Assembly (NCBI GenBank): GCA_012517385.1
Contig: JAAYUZ010000134.1
Span: 1 to 39,146 of the forward strand
Direction of reading: 5' to 3'
Length of the DNA stretch: 39,146 bases
Source of the DNA: Treponema sp.
GTDB taxonomy: Bacteria; Spirochaetota; Spirochaetia; Treponematales; Breznakiellaceae
In this document: positions 23,366 to 30,286 of the stretch, one piece after another
Layout: every line of letters begins with the position of its first letter
Position numbering within the stretch: position 1 is the first letter of the stretch
Notes under the pieces: model-generated
Databases searched by the model: none
What the model was told of the DNA's origin: nothing
What the model saw: only the letters and a program-made list of their open reading frames with translations
Program-made: the position numbers and the translations under genes

Positions 23366-24364
23366 TCACATCCCCGGAGTAGAGGATGGCCCAGTAAGAT
23401 GGGGCTTCCGCAGGGAAACCCAATTCTCAGCAATGCCTAACAGGCAAAGGCCTGCCAGAACCACTGCGTTGATTCCTGGACTAAGAAGTAATACCAATAA
23501 CATGGTTCGTAACACAAAACGATTTCCCCGAGAGAGCCGAGGATGATCAATATAATGAGAAATGATTCCCATTCCCTGTAAAAAATAGAGCAAAATCGCA
23601 GTAAGGGCCCCATTCCAGCCTAGTATCTCAAGCGGTTCTATAGAAAAAACAAAGCCCCCTAAAATGGCCAGCAGCATCAGGGATAAAACCCATATCCACC
23701 CAAAATCAACATGAAAAGCTTTAAGAGACCAACGATGTTGTATGCTTTGTCGGCTCAGTGCTGCAGATACACCAAAAAAGATCACATGACTTATAAACAG
23801 CCCGCCCCGTAACGCAACAGCTTTCATGATTGCAAATAGGGTATCAGCATCTATCGAGTTTTCAATTATCGACTGCTGAACCGCATCTCCTGCTGCATTT
23901 TCTTTAAGCATGTTTGCTACCATATCTGCCTGCTCTTTAAAAAGAGCATAAACACCCTGGTCATTCATGGCAAAGAGGATAATCGGCAGCAGGAATAACA
24001 TTCCGATAAAGGCAGCGAGCAGAACCCGATAGGTACCACGGAGAAAGGGTAAAAAAGAATCGAAAACTCCGGGTACTAATAACAACATAAAAAGCAATGT
24101 TAAAGCTGACACATATAAGGTGTCAGCTAAAAACAATTTCATCGCAGCCGGATCTGATCGGACCGCAAAAAAGGAAAAAGCCATATTGATGAAAATCATC
24201 AAAAGGGCGGTAAAAATAACTTCCTTTCTGGTTCCCCGCTGACCTAAGAGTCCCAGAGGGATAAGGAACAGCGGGGTAAGAAGGCCGCTCCGCACAAGAA
24301 TAACCATCACAACTGCTGCGAATATTGGATAGAGAAGCTTGAGTATTCTTGTGCTGGATGCCAT
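23366..24364 (-). CDS. Multi-pass membrane protein, DUF2232/YybS-like
   Basis: A 332-aa integral membrane protein with about eight hydrophobic segments and few charged loops. The middle soluble loop (about 140-185) carries a cluster of acidic and Gln residues. Its place between rpsR and rplI matches the DUF2232 (YybS) proteins that sit beside rplI in Firmicutes. The assignment rests on that context plus topology, since I see no diagnostic motif. The function of the family is not established. The gene starts 11 nt after rpsR and ends 48 nt before rplI, so it is in the same operon. Confidence 0.75.
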   Translation of the reverse strand: MASSTRILKLLYPIFAAVVMVILVRSGLLTPLFLIPLGLLGQRGTRKEVIFTALLMIFINMAFSFFAVRSDPAAMKLFLADTLYVSALTLLFMLLLVPGVFDSFLPFLRGTYRVLLAAFIGMLFLLPIILFAMNDQGVYALFKEQADMVANMLKENAAGDAVQQSIIENSIDADTLFAIMKAVALRGGLFISHVIFFGVSAALSRQSIQHRWSLKAFHVDFGWIWVLSLMLLAILGGFVFSIEPLEILGWNGALTAILLYFLQGMGIISHYIDHPRLSRGNRFVLRTMLLVLLLSPGINAVVLAGLCLLGIAENWVSLRKPHLTGPSSTPGM

Positions 24365-24375
24365 AAAGGGCCTGC

Positions 24376-24585
24376 TTAATCAGCGACGAAGGGTAAGAGT
24401 GCGATAATTCGGGCCCGTTTGATTGCCACTGCCAGCTCGCGCTGGTGTTTTGCACAGGTACCGGTTATACGGCGAGGGAGAATCTTTCCCCGTTCGGTGG
24501 TATACCGGCGAAGTCCATCCGCATCTTTATAGTCGATTTTCTGCTTCTGAGTGCAGAATTTACAGACCTTCTTCTTAAAATACAC
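24376..24585 (-). CDS. rpsR: 30S ribosomal protein bS18 (start uncertain; in-frame stop upstream)
   Basis: Small-subunit protein that pairs with S6 on 16S rRNA. The core is complete: [59 protein letters not shown], of which the RGKILPRR and GTCAKHQR blocks are diagnostic. From the GTG at 24585 it is 69 aa. The same frame continues upstream to an ATG at 24711 with a strong ribosome binding site, but a TAA at 24616-24618 interrupts it. Either translation begins at this GTG (weak AAAAGG site) or the gene has a nonsense change or sequencing error in an N-terminal extension. bS18 is normally essential, so some functional form must be made. Confidence 0.85.
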   Translation of the reverse strand: MYFKKKVCKFCTQKQKIDYKDADGLRRYTTERGKILPRRITGTCAKHQRELAVAIKRARIIALLPFVAD

Positions 24586-24615
24586 CTTGCCTTTTCCGCC
24601 GCGGCCGCCCCGATC

Positions 24616-24711
24616 TTAGCCATCGCGGCCGGTCATACCCATATCCATCTGGGTATCCATAGAACGATCCCGTGCGGGCCGTTCATTCTGCATCATATTT
24701 TCATCAGACAT
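24616..24711 (-). pseudogene. Interrupted N-terminal extension of rpsR (31 codons, ends in TAA)
   Basis: An ATG at 24711 with AGGAGA six nucleotides upstream opens a 31-codon frame rich in Met, Asp and Arg (starting MSDENMMQNERPARDRS) that ends at TAA and is in phase with rpsR. After the TAA the frame continues as [16 protein letters not shown], a Gly/Lys-rich lead-in typical of S18. A single-base change at the T (CAA to TAA) would explain it. It may also act as a short upstream frame with reinitiation. The ribosome binding site of the operon belongs to this ATG. Confidence 0.6.
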
Positions 24712-24734
24712 GAATATTCTCCTTACTTGTCATC

Positions 24735-25196
24735 TTAAAATGGAATATCATCGGCAAAACCATCATCCACAGGGCCATCATTCGCTGATGGGCCTCTTCC
24801 CTGCGGAGCTTCTGAGGGGCGCCGAGAAGCATTAAAGCCGCCGTCACTATTCGAAGCGGCTCCACTGCCCTGCCCGCCGCCAAGCAGCTGTACATTGTTT
24901 GCCAGTATTTCCACCTTAGATCGATTTTGGCCATCCTGTTCCCAGCGATCCTGACGAAGCTCACCCTCTACCGCTACCTGTTTACCCTTTACCAAATACT
25001 GGTTCAGGGTTTCTCCGGATCTTCCCCAGAGCACCACATCGAAAAAATTAGGTTCATCGACCCATTGGTCACCGTTTTTCCGACGCCGGTTTACAGCAAG
25101 GGAAAATTTACAAACCGCCTGCCCATTGGCAGTGTACTTTAATTCAGCATCCCGGGTTAACCGTCCGATCAGGATTACATGGTTTAGATCGGCCAT
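24735..25196 (-). CDS. ssb: Single-stranded DNA-binding protein
   Basis: Coats single-stranded DNA in replication, repair and recombination and recruits partners through its tail. The 153-aa protein starts MADLNHVILIGRLTRDAELKY, with the OB fold through about residue 105, then a Gly/Ser/Asn-rich linker, and ends in the acidic tip DDIPF that binds partner proteins. AAGGAA precedes the ATG. It lies between rpsF and rpsR, the common bacterial arrangement, so it is transcribed from the rpsF promoter. Confidence 0.97.
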   Translation of the reverse strand: MADLNHVILIGRLTRDAELKYTANGQAVCKFSLAVNRRRKNGDQWVDEPNFFDVVLWGRSGETLNQYLVKGKQVAVEGELRQDRWEQDGQNRSKVEILANNVQLLGGGQGSGAASNSDGGFNASRRPSEAPQGRGPSANDGPVDDGFADDIPF

Positions 25197-25205
25197 AATG
25201 GTTCC

Positions 25206-25487
25206 TTATTCCTCTACTTTTACAAAGAGGTGACGAATAATGTTGTTATTCAGCTTAAAGGCCCGTTCCAGAGCAACAAGTTGCGCTGGATCCAGCTTGA
25301 TGGTATACAGGGTGTAGCGACCCCGTGTTTTTTTGCTGATGGGATAGGCGAGATCCCTATCGCCCATTTCTTCGGTTTTTTCGATCTGAGCTCCGTGATG
25401 GGCAAGATCTGCCTGAACAAGCTCACGACCTGCTTGATAGAGGTCTTCTTCCAACGGGAAGATGACCGTCAGTTCATACTGACGCAT
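25206..25487 (-). CDS. rpsF: 30S ribosomal protein bS6
   Basis: Small-subunit protein that forms a heterodimer with bS18. The 93-aa protein begins MRQYELTVIFPLEED and has the conserved GDRDLAYPISKKTRGRYTLYTI block, of which LAYPI and GRY are the family hallmarks. AAGGAGG precedes the ATG. It heads the rpsF-ssb-rpsR-DUF2232-rplI run and has its own promoter at 25548-25576. The leader has a hairpin and a short stem around the ribosome binding site, possibly for autoregulation. Confidence 0.96.
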   Translation of the reverse strand: MRQYELTVIFPLEEDLYQAGRELVQADLAHHGAQIEKTEEMGDRDLAYPISKKTRGRYTLYTIKLDPAQLVALERAFKLNNNIIRHLFVKVEE

Positions 25488-25541
25488 GGGTCCTCCTTAC
25501 GGACTTATGATTGATCCGTCAACACAGACGGATAAAGAGGC
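25488..25541 (-). promoter_or_regulatory. Structured leader of rpsF
   Basis: The leader RNA contains a 7-bp hairpin ATCCGTC/GACGGAT (25514-25533) and a small GTCC/GGAC stem (25490-25493 with 25501-25504) that encloses the AAGGAGG site. In other bacteria an S6:S18 complex binds an rpsF leader hairpin that carries a CCG bulge. CCG occurs twice here, but paired rather than bulged, so the match is only suggestive. Confidence 0.4.
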
Positions 25542-25547
25542 TTACGT

Positions 25548-25576
25548 AGCATATAGAATGCTTTTTTCCTTGTCAA
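25548..25576 (-). promoter_or_regulatory. Sigma-70 promoter of the rpsF-ssb-rpsR operon
   Basis: On the minus strand TTGACA (25571-25576), 17 nt, TATGCT (25548-25553). Transcription should begin near 25541, giving a leader of about 54 nt. The insertion sequence begins only 14 bp upstream of the -35 element. Confidence 0.7.
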
Positions 25577-25585
25577 GTAAGGTTT

Positions 25586-25590
25586 AAGTA
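25586..25590. repeat. Left target-site duplication of the insertion sequence
   Basis: AAGTA abuts the left end of the element and is matched by AAGTA at 27365-27369 on the right. This indicates a 5-bp duplication made on insertion. Confidence 0.85.
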
Positions 25591-25606
25591 GAGCAATTTT
25601 CGCTGT
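25591..25606 (+). repeat. Left terminal inverted repeat of the insertion sequence
   Basis: GAGCAATTTTCGCTGT, a perfect inverted match to 27349-27364. The similarity ends abruptly after 16 bp. Confidence 0.92.
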
Positions 25607-25826
25607 CGCGAATTTTTGAAACATAGTAAATATTTTATATAGCAGCATGCGCTCCAGTATGCTCGAAAACCATATACGTAAGGCTTTTTACAGGACTCTT
25701 TGTCTGAAAAATCATAGGATTTACTCACTTTTAGCACTAAACACACAGGTCAGCATAGACTTGTATCCTGCTTGTTTAGATGAGGCTTTTTATTGTTGTA
25801 CTTTAACAGCTACGCTTGTATCAGGC

Positions 25827-27146
25827 TCATGCCGTACTGCGAACGAGGCTCCGCATAAGTTCCACGCTGTTCTGTCGTACCCGTCCAAGTGCCATAGAGA
25901 GCATAACGATAAAAGCCAGCGTGATGCGTATTTCCATTTTTTTGTTGCCCCGTATGTAGTGCTGCTCGAACATGAATACGTTGTCAATACGGGAATTCAC
26001 CCGTTCTATTGCGGTCCGCTTATTGTAGATGCGCTCCCACTGGTAGCTTGATCGTGCGGTGGGGGTAAAGATACGCCTGTCCTGTGCTAAGGGAATTCGG
26101 ATCTGTCTTCCTACACTACATCGGTGCTGTCCTTCGCAGTGTATGCCCTTTGCCAGGGCAGGACAGAGGTACTTATGACTATCCCGTTCTTTTTCGTACC
26201 CCCCATAGCACATGCGGTGCTCTTTCAAGGTGACAGGACAAAAGCATGTCACGGTACCCTTATAGTCGTAGGCAACATTGTCAGCACCATCGACTATCTT
26301 CGTGGTGTCTCCATCTTTCCAGAGATTACGGATATCAATAATGGGACTCATCCCCAATTCGATAGCAGTATGCAGTATTTTTTTGTCATCGTAGCCGCGG
26401 TCTCCAACGAGATACTGTGCACGATCAACAATGTCCGGAAACCGATCAGGCAGTGCACCAAGGATTTCGCGCGCAACAGGCTGTTCCGCCTTTGATGCCT
26501 GCGTGACCCGAAAATCTACAGGGAGTTCATAATCCGCATCAACGAGGAGGTGTACCCTATAGCCAAACCATGAAACCACCTTCTCCCATGGCTTACCATG
26601 CTCATTGATACCAGCATACGTTTTTACACCCCAGTCCGCATCGGTATCACGACGTCCGTCGCTGCTCTGTTTCTTTGAGTCCCGTACTGGTTTCCCGAAA
26701 CTGTTGATCTTCTTACCATCGATAGCGAGCGTATTTCCGAAGTCAGGGATTTCCTGCACCAAGAGGTGTACCAGTTTGGTGAAGATATCTCGAACGAGCG
26801 ATTCGTGCTGTATGAGGCGCTTGAAAAATCGAGAGTACGCTGCTGCGGTTGGTACTGCCTGTATCCCTTTGAGCACGTCGAAACCGCAGAGTGCGAGCAA
26901 CGTCTCATTTCTCATGAGCTCTCTCCGGAGGCTTTCGATACTCGGGTGCTGGTAGACAATACCTGCGAGCAGAGAGTTCCATACGGCCCGAACAGGGTAA
27001 TCATCCCTCCCGCGAGCTCGTTCTTCTTCCAGACAGCGCATCAGCGCTTCATCGGGGATGGTTTTGAGCACGAGGTTGAGTCGCTCGAGATCCCCTAATT
27101 CTTCGATTTCTTTCCACCCAAAAAGTGTTTTCTGTGTTATACTCAT
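25827..27146 (-). CDS. DDE transposase of the insertion sequence
   Basis: A 439-aa transposase. The likely catalytic triad is Asp143 in LAIDGKKI, Asp249 in GDRGYDDKKI and Glu381 in NKRTAIERVNSRID. The N-terminal part (about 40-130) is a helical domain like the DUF772 region of many IS transposases. Between Asp249 and Glu381 lies a cysteine-rich insert (CFCP, MCYGG, YLCP, HCEGQHRC) that could bind zinc and is like the inserts of IS1182-type proteins. The frame is uninterrupted, so it should be functional. Its ribosome binding site is weak and falls inside a strong hairpin (27149-27213). Confidence 0.92.
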   Translation of the reverse strand: MSITQKTLFGWKEIEELGDLERLNLVLKTIPDEALMRCLEEERARGRDDYPVRAVWNSLLAGIVYQHPSIESLRRELMRNETLLALCGFDVLKGIQAVPTAAAYSRFFKRLIQHESLVRDIFTKLVHLLVQEIPDFGNTLAIDGKKINSFGKPVRDSKKQSSDGRRDTDADWGVKTYAGINEHGKPWEKVVSWFGYRVHLLVDADYELPVDFRVTQASKAEQPVAREILGALPDRFPDIVDRAQYLVGDRGYDDKKILHTAIELGMSPIIDIRNLWKDGDTTKIVDGADNVAYDYKGTVTCFCPVTLKEHRMCYGGYEKERDSHKYLCPALAKGIHCEGQHRCSVGRQIRIPLAQDRRIFTPTARSSYQWERIYNKRTAIERVNSRIDNVFMFEQHYIRGNKKMEIRITLAFIVMLSMALGRVRQNSVELMRSLVRSTA

Positions 27147-27148
27147 AG

Positions 27149-27213
27149 TGAGCTCTTTTTCTTTTTTGTTGTTTCACCCATGAGTATATCATGGTTCAAA
27201 AAAGGAGAGCTCA
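27149..27213 (-). promoter_or_regulatory. Fold-back hairpin in the transposase leader
   Basis: TGAGCTCT (27149-27156) pairs with AGAGCTCA (27206-27213). The stem continues as TTTTTTG (27162-27168) with CAAAAAA (27197-27203), and an inner stem pairs CCATGA (27178-27183) with TCATGG (27189-27194). The structure covers the weak ribosome binding site just before the transposase ATG, so it could repress translation, most strongly from transcripts that enter from outside. Confidence 0.6.
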
Positions 27214-27348
27214 TTTTTTTTGTATTCCCTGGGGTGAAAATTCCAAAGCACCTGCTGTGTATGGTGTAAATGCACATGTTTCACGTGTTTTGTGGGGTAA
27301 ACAAAATTTGGATGTGTTTATATTTCCTTTTTAAGCAATAAGATAGAA

Positions 27349-27364
27349 ACAGCGAAAATTGCTC
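27349..27364 (-). repeat. Right terminal inverted repeat of the insertion sequence
   Basis: ACAGCGAAAATTGCTC, the exact complement of the left end, directly followed by the AAGTA duplication. Confidence 0.92.
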
Positions 27365-27369
27365 AAGTA
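27365..27369. repeat. Right target-site duplication of the insertion sequence
   Basis: AAGTA, matching 25586-25590. Confidence 0.85.
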
Positions 27370-27407
27370 GGCTATTCTGTATTCCGATACCTTTATAGAG
27401 GATGTAT

Positions 27408-27848
27408 ATGTCAAAACGTATTCATATCGAAGACACATTGTTTTTTCTTCAAAGCCGGATTAAGTTACTCTCTGACGGTCTTGTTTTAACCCTGGAACCG
27501 GACCTCTTTCTTGAATCCTATTTACAGGATTTGGATCATCTGCAGGCCTGCATCGGCAGTTGTATCCATGCGATTCAAGAAAACGATAAGTATATTGATT
27601 GGGAAGAACAGGTAAAAAACTTAATTGATCTGGAAGATACTTTTGCAGCCCTGATAGAAGATTTAATGCAAGGAAAAGGAACCTTAGGGGCTGCTTTTAT
27701 ACCAATATCAGAAAAATTGGATCACTATAAAACACTTTCGAAAGAAAGAAGACAGCAATTGAACCAGCTGCTTTCCATTCATCCCGAAGAACAGGATAAT
27801 GGCATGGTAGTAAGTCCACAGGAATTGCGGGAACTGCTTCAGGATTAA
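27408..27848 (+). CDS. Hypothetical alpha-helical protein
   Basis: A 146-aa soluble, acidic protein with no signal peptide or membrane segment. It is predicted to be almost all helix, with Leu- and Glu-rich segments, and has a Cys pair (QACIGSCIHA, about residue 50). I do not recognise a family. The ATG at 27408 is chosen over that at 27402, because GAGG lies six nucleotides before the former and touches the latter. It starts 44 nt after the insertion sequence, which has separated its reconstructed -35 and -10 elements. It ends 43 nt before the FAD dehydrogenase. Confidence 0.7.
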   Translation: MSKRIHIEDTLFFLQSRIKLLSDGLVLTLEPDLFLESYLQDLDHLQACIGSCIHAIQENDKYIDWEEQVKNLIDLEDTFAALIEDLMQGKGTLGAAFIPISEKLDHYKTLSKERRQQLNQLLSIHPEEQDNGMVVSPQELRELLQD

Positions 27849-27878
27849 CGTCCCCTCGTTTTTAATTGATAAATATGA

Positions 27879-27884
27879 TACTAT
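27879..27884 (+). promoter_or_regulatory. Possible -10 element of the FAD dehydrogenase gene
   Basis: TACTAT ends seven nucleotides before an ATG that has no Shine-Dalgarno sequence, as in other genes of this window. No good -35 is found at 17 nt. Confidence 0.3.
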
Positions 27885-27891
27885 CCATTCC

Positions 27892-29184
27892 ATGGAACAG
27901 GTAACTTATGTGATTGTCGGGACCGGCCCTACCGGTCTTGGTGCTGCCTTTGAATTGATCGCTCAAAAACCTAATTCTCGAATCATCCTTATGGATAAAG
28001 CAAAGGTTTCATCCGGTGGGCTTCGCAATGATTGTAAAATGAATTTTACCTATCCCATCGGGTTTCCCATAGATTTCTGGCCCCGGGATGTGGCTGAACA
28101 CTATCTGGTACGGGTAACAGCCTTTTTAAAGCCCTCCCTGATGGAACGAAAAAATGTAGGCTCCTACAGTCAGCGGGCCAGAAAAATTGGCGTCGATCTC
28201 CTGGATGTCAAACAGGCACACCTGGGTACCGACGGTGGTCTTGAGCTCATCAACAGACTCATTAAAGAATTGCAGGATAAGGGGGTTGAGGTTTCACTGG
28301 GTGAAACTCTGGTTGATCTGGACCCTGAAAAGAAGATAGCCTTTACAGATAAAAGAGAATTACATTATCAGTCGATACTTATTGCACCAGGACGGGGCGG
28401 TTTTGATTTTTTACGAAAATTGATGACCAAAATAGGTATTCCCTATTCGGATAATTCCATCGATGTGGGCATCCGGGTAGAAACACGGGAAATTCACTAC
28501 CCTATTGTAAAAGATTATTACGATCCCAAGTTCCTCTTCCCTGAACGGGTACGAACCTTCTGTACCAATTCTCGGAGTGCCCATGTGGTAAAAGAACGGT
28601 ATGAAACCGGTCATGGGGAAGTATATTACAGCGTTAATGGCCATGCATGGTCCGCTGAGCGGCCTGCCAACGGTTTGGTTAATTTTGCAATGCTTCGGAG
28701 TGTTGAGTTTACTGAACCCCTGGCTTCTGGCCAGGATTTTGCAGAAATGCTCGGTCTCCAAGCCATGCTTGCTGGTGGGGGAAAACCGCTGATGCAGCGT
28801 GTTGGAGATTTTCGTATGGGGAAACGTTCTACTAAAGATGGGTTCAATCATGATCTGTTTGACTTTGAACCTACCCTTAAGGATTGCACACCCGGTGATA
28901 TCAGCCTGGTGATGCCTGCTAAATTTCTCCGTTCCATCTGGAAGGCCTTAAAATTGCTCGATACCATTGTTCCAGGGGTCCTGCATCCTAGCACCATCAT
29001 GTACTACCCGGAAATTAAACTCTACGCCAATAAACCCCAGTTTAAGGACAAACAGTATTTTATGGCCCTGGATGGAGTATACCTTGCCGGAGACGGGGCT
29101 GGCACAAGCCGGGGAATTACCGCAGCCTGGGCAAGCGGAATGCGTGTAGCCGACGGAATGCTTAAACAGGAGTTAAGGGTATGA
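27892..29184 (+). CDS. FAD-dependent dehydrogenase (COG2509-like)
   Basis: A 430-aa flavoprotein with an N-terminal dinucleotide-binding motif VIVGTGPTGLGAAFEL (Gly10-Gly17 region), the family segment KVSSGGLRNDCKMNFTYPIGFP, a second FAD-contacting segment SILIAPGRGGF, and the C-terminal VYLAGDGAGTSRGITAAWASGMRVADG that closes the FAD site. This pattern fits the uncharacterised FAD-dependent dehydrogenase group; the substrate is unknown. It overlaps rsmD by 4 nt (ATGA), so the two are coupled. No Shine-Dalgarno sequence precedes the ATG. Confidence 0.87.
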   Translation: MEQVTYVIVGTGPTGLGAAFELIAQKPNSRIILMDKAKVSSGGLRNDCKMNFTYPIGFPIDFWPRDVAEHYLVRVTAFLKPSLMERKNVGSYSQRARKIGVDLLDVKQAHLGTDGGLELINRLIKELQDKGVEVSLGETLVDLDPEKKIAFTDKRELHYQSILIAPGRGGFDFLRKLMTKIGIPYSDNSIDVGIRVETREIHYPIVKDYYDPKFLFPERVRTFCTNSRSAHVVKERYETGHGEVYYSVNGHAWSAERPANGLVNFAMLRSVEFTEPLASGQDFAEMLGLQAMLAGGGKPLMQRVGDFRMGKRSTKDGFNHDLFDFEPTLKDCTPGDISLVMPAKFLRSIWKALKLLDTIVPGVLHPSTIMYYPEIKLYANKPQFKDKQYFMALDGVYLAGDGAGTSRGITAAWASGMRVADGMLKQELRV

Positions 29185-29714
29185 GAATTACCGGCGGACA
29201 GCTCTGTGGGAGAAAGGTAGAGGTCCCCGATGGTATCATCCGTCCTGCCATGGACAGGATGCGTGAATCGGTCTTTGCCATCCTGGGGGATTTAACGGGA
29301 AAATCCTTTCTAGATATCTTTTCTGGATCTGGCATCATAGCTCTGGAAGCAGCAAGCCGGGGAGCAGATCCGGTAGATGCGGTAGAAATGGACCCCTTAA
29401 AACGATCTACCCTTATTAAAAATGTTTCTATCTCTCCTGTACGGATTAATTGCCATTTCATGTCAGCAGAATTATTTGTAAAACGGGCAAAGAACTCCTT
29501 TGATTACATTTTCTGTGACCCACCCTTTCCCTATCGTTTTAAGCAGCAGCTTGTCAGCTCTATTGCACGATCAAAACTTATGATTCCAGGGTCCACACTG
29601 CTTATTCATCGGCCGAGAGAAGACCAGTTTCCTGAAACCTTGGAACAATTGCAGCTCATCGACCGACGAGAATACGGGAGGTCTATTGTAGATTTTTATC
29701 GATTAGAAGCTTAA
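29181..29714 (+). CDS. rsmD: 16S rRNA (guanine966-N2)-methyltransferase RsmD
   Basis: Methylates G966 of 16S rRNA in the assembled small subunit. The 177-aa protein starts MRITGGQLCGRKV, as usual for RsmD, followed by RPAMDRMRESVFAIL, the SAM-binding LDIFSGSGIIALEAASRGA, the Glu of AVEMD, and the catalytic DPPF (113-116). It is translationally coupled to the FAD dehydrogenase. A perfect 15-bp hairpin follows the stop. Confidence 0.93.
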   Translation: MRITGGQLCGRKVEVPDGIIRPAMDRMRESVFAILGDLTGKSFLDIFSGSGIIALEAASRGADPVDAVEMDPLKRSTLIKNVSISPVRINCHFMSAELFVKRAKNSFDYIFCDPPFPYRFKQQLVSSIARSKLMIPGSTLLIHRPREDQFPETLEQLQLIDRREYGRSIVDFYRLEA

Positions 29715-29728
29715 AATTCTCATATGAG

Positions 29729-29761
29729 GCTCTTTCAAAACTCAGGGAGTTTTGAAAGAGC
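29729..29761 (+). other. Perfect 15-bp stem-loop after rsmD
   Basis: GCTCTTTCAAAACTC pairs with GAGTTTTGAAAGAGC over loop AGG. It may end or stabilise the rsmD transcript, though no U-run follows. Confidence 0.7.
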
Positions 29762-29905
29762 AACCTTGAATGTACATGCAGTATTTTTGCTATTCTATAT
29801 AATCTAGTATTTATTTTTTATTGCAAAAATACTGCAAGAGGTTTTTGCAAAAGTAACAGACTTTTACAAAAACCTCATATTTTAGAGTTTTTTTACAAAA
29901 TATAG

Positions 29906-29935
29906 TTGCAAACTCTTATATTCTTGATTTATACT
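29906..29935 (+). promoter_or_regulatory. Putative promoter of the TPR gene pair
   Basis: TTGCAA (29906-29911), 18 nt, TATACT (29930-29935). The start would fall near 29942, leaving about 8 nt of leader that contains AGGGAA before the ATG at 29950. Confidence 0.5.
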
Positions 29936-29949
29936 ATAACCAGGGAAAA

Positions 29950-30285
29950 ATGTTGGATAAGGACACCTTATTTGGTCGTTTTGAAAAACAGGGATTTATA
30001 AAAACAACAACACGGCCAGAGCTCGATTCTGTTCAAAAGGTCCAGTTAAACAGAAAGGGAAACGAATTATTCAACAAGGGTGATATCAAAGGAGCAGAAC
30101 GGATTTTTATAACCACCGGTTATTCTGATGGACTGATCCGACTGGGCGATTGGTATCTCTCTCAGGGTAAACAGCTTGAAGCCCTTAAAATGTATTGGCT
30201 TGCACCGGATAAAAAAAAAGCGGAACCTTTAATTGAAAAAGCAGCCGCTTTGATACAAAAATTATTAGAAGATGAGGAAAAATAG
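29950..30285 (+). CDS. Small TPR-like hypothetical protein
   Basis: A 111-aa soluble protein of helix pairs. Residues about 30-90 look like one to two TPR-type units (LNRKGNELFNKGDIKGAERIFI, then LIRLGDWYLSQGKQLEALKMYW; the diagnostic spacing is Gly/Ala at positions 8 and 20 of each helix pair). It ends in a charged tail. I do not recognise a named family. Its stop lies one nucleotide before the ATG of the larger TPR gene, so the two are made together and may bind each other. Confidence 0.75.
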   Translation: MLDKDTLFGRFEKQGFIKTTTRPELDSVQKVQLNRKGNELFNKGDIKGAERIFITTGYSDGLIRLGDWYLSQGKQLEALKMYWLAPDKKKAEPLIEKAAALIQKLLEDEEK

Positions 30286-30286
30286 T

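Larger units (their letters stand above)
25591..27364 (-). mobile_element. Complete DDE insertion sequence, 1774 bp
   Basis: The element is bounded by perfect 16-bp terminal inverted repeats, GAGCAATTTTCGCTGT at 25591-25606 and its complement at 27349-27364, and flanked by a 5-bp AAGTA duplication. It carries one transposase gene on the minus strand. About 220 bp between the left repeat and the transposase stop, and about 200 bp before its start, show no other gene. It sits between rpsF and the gene at 27408, with the transposase facing rpsF. Intact ends, an intact frame and a perfect duplication suggest recent movement. The IS family is not certain; an IS1182- or IS4/IS5-like group is possible. 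Confidence 0.93.
29715..29949. repeat. Cluster of inverted repeats between rsmD and the TPR genes
   Basis: This 235-bp A/T-rich gap has no gene and at least five inverted repeats in a row: palindrome CTCATATGAG (29719-29728); a perfect 15-bp hairpin (29729-29743 with 29747-29761, loop AGG); a 14-bp pair TGCAGTATTTTTGC (29777-29790) with its complement (29823-29836); a 17-bp pair with one mismatch (29838-29854 with 29860-29876, loop AACAG); and AGAGTTT (29884-29890) with AAACTCT (29909-29915). None is followed by a clean T-run. They look like palindromic repeat elements rather than one terminator. Confidence 0.7.

Noticed and set aside
25647-26051. 134-aa plus-strand frame inside the insertion sequence
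   Set aside because: It is antisense to the 3' end of the transposase and has no ribosome binding site or domain. It could in theory be a passenger gene, but nothing supports it.
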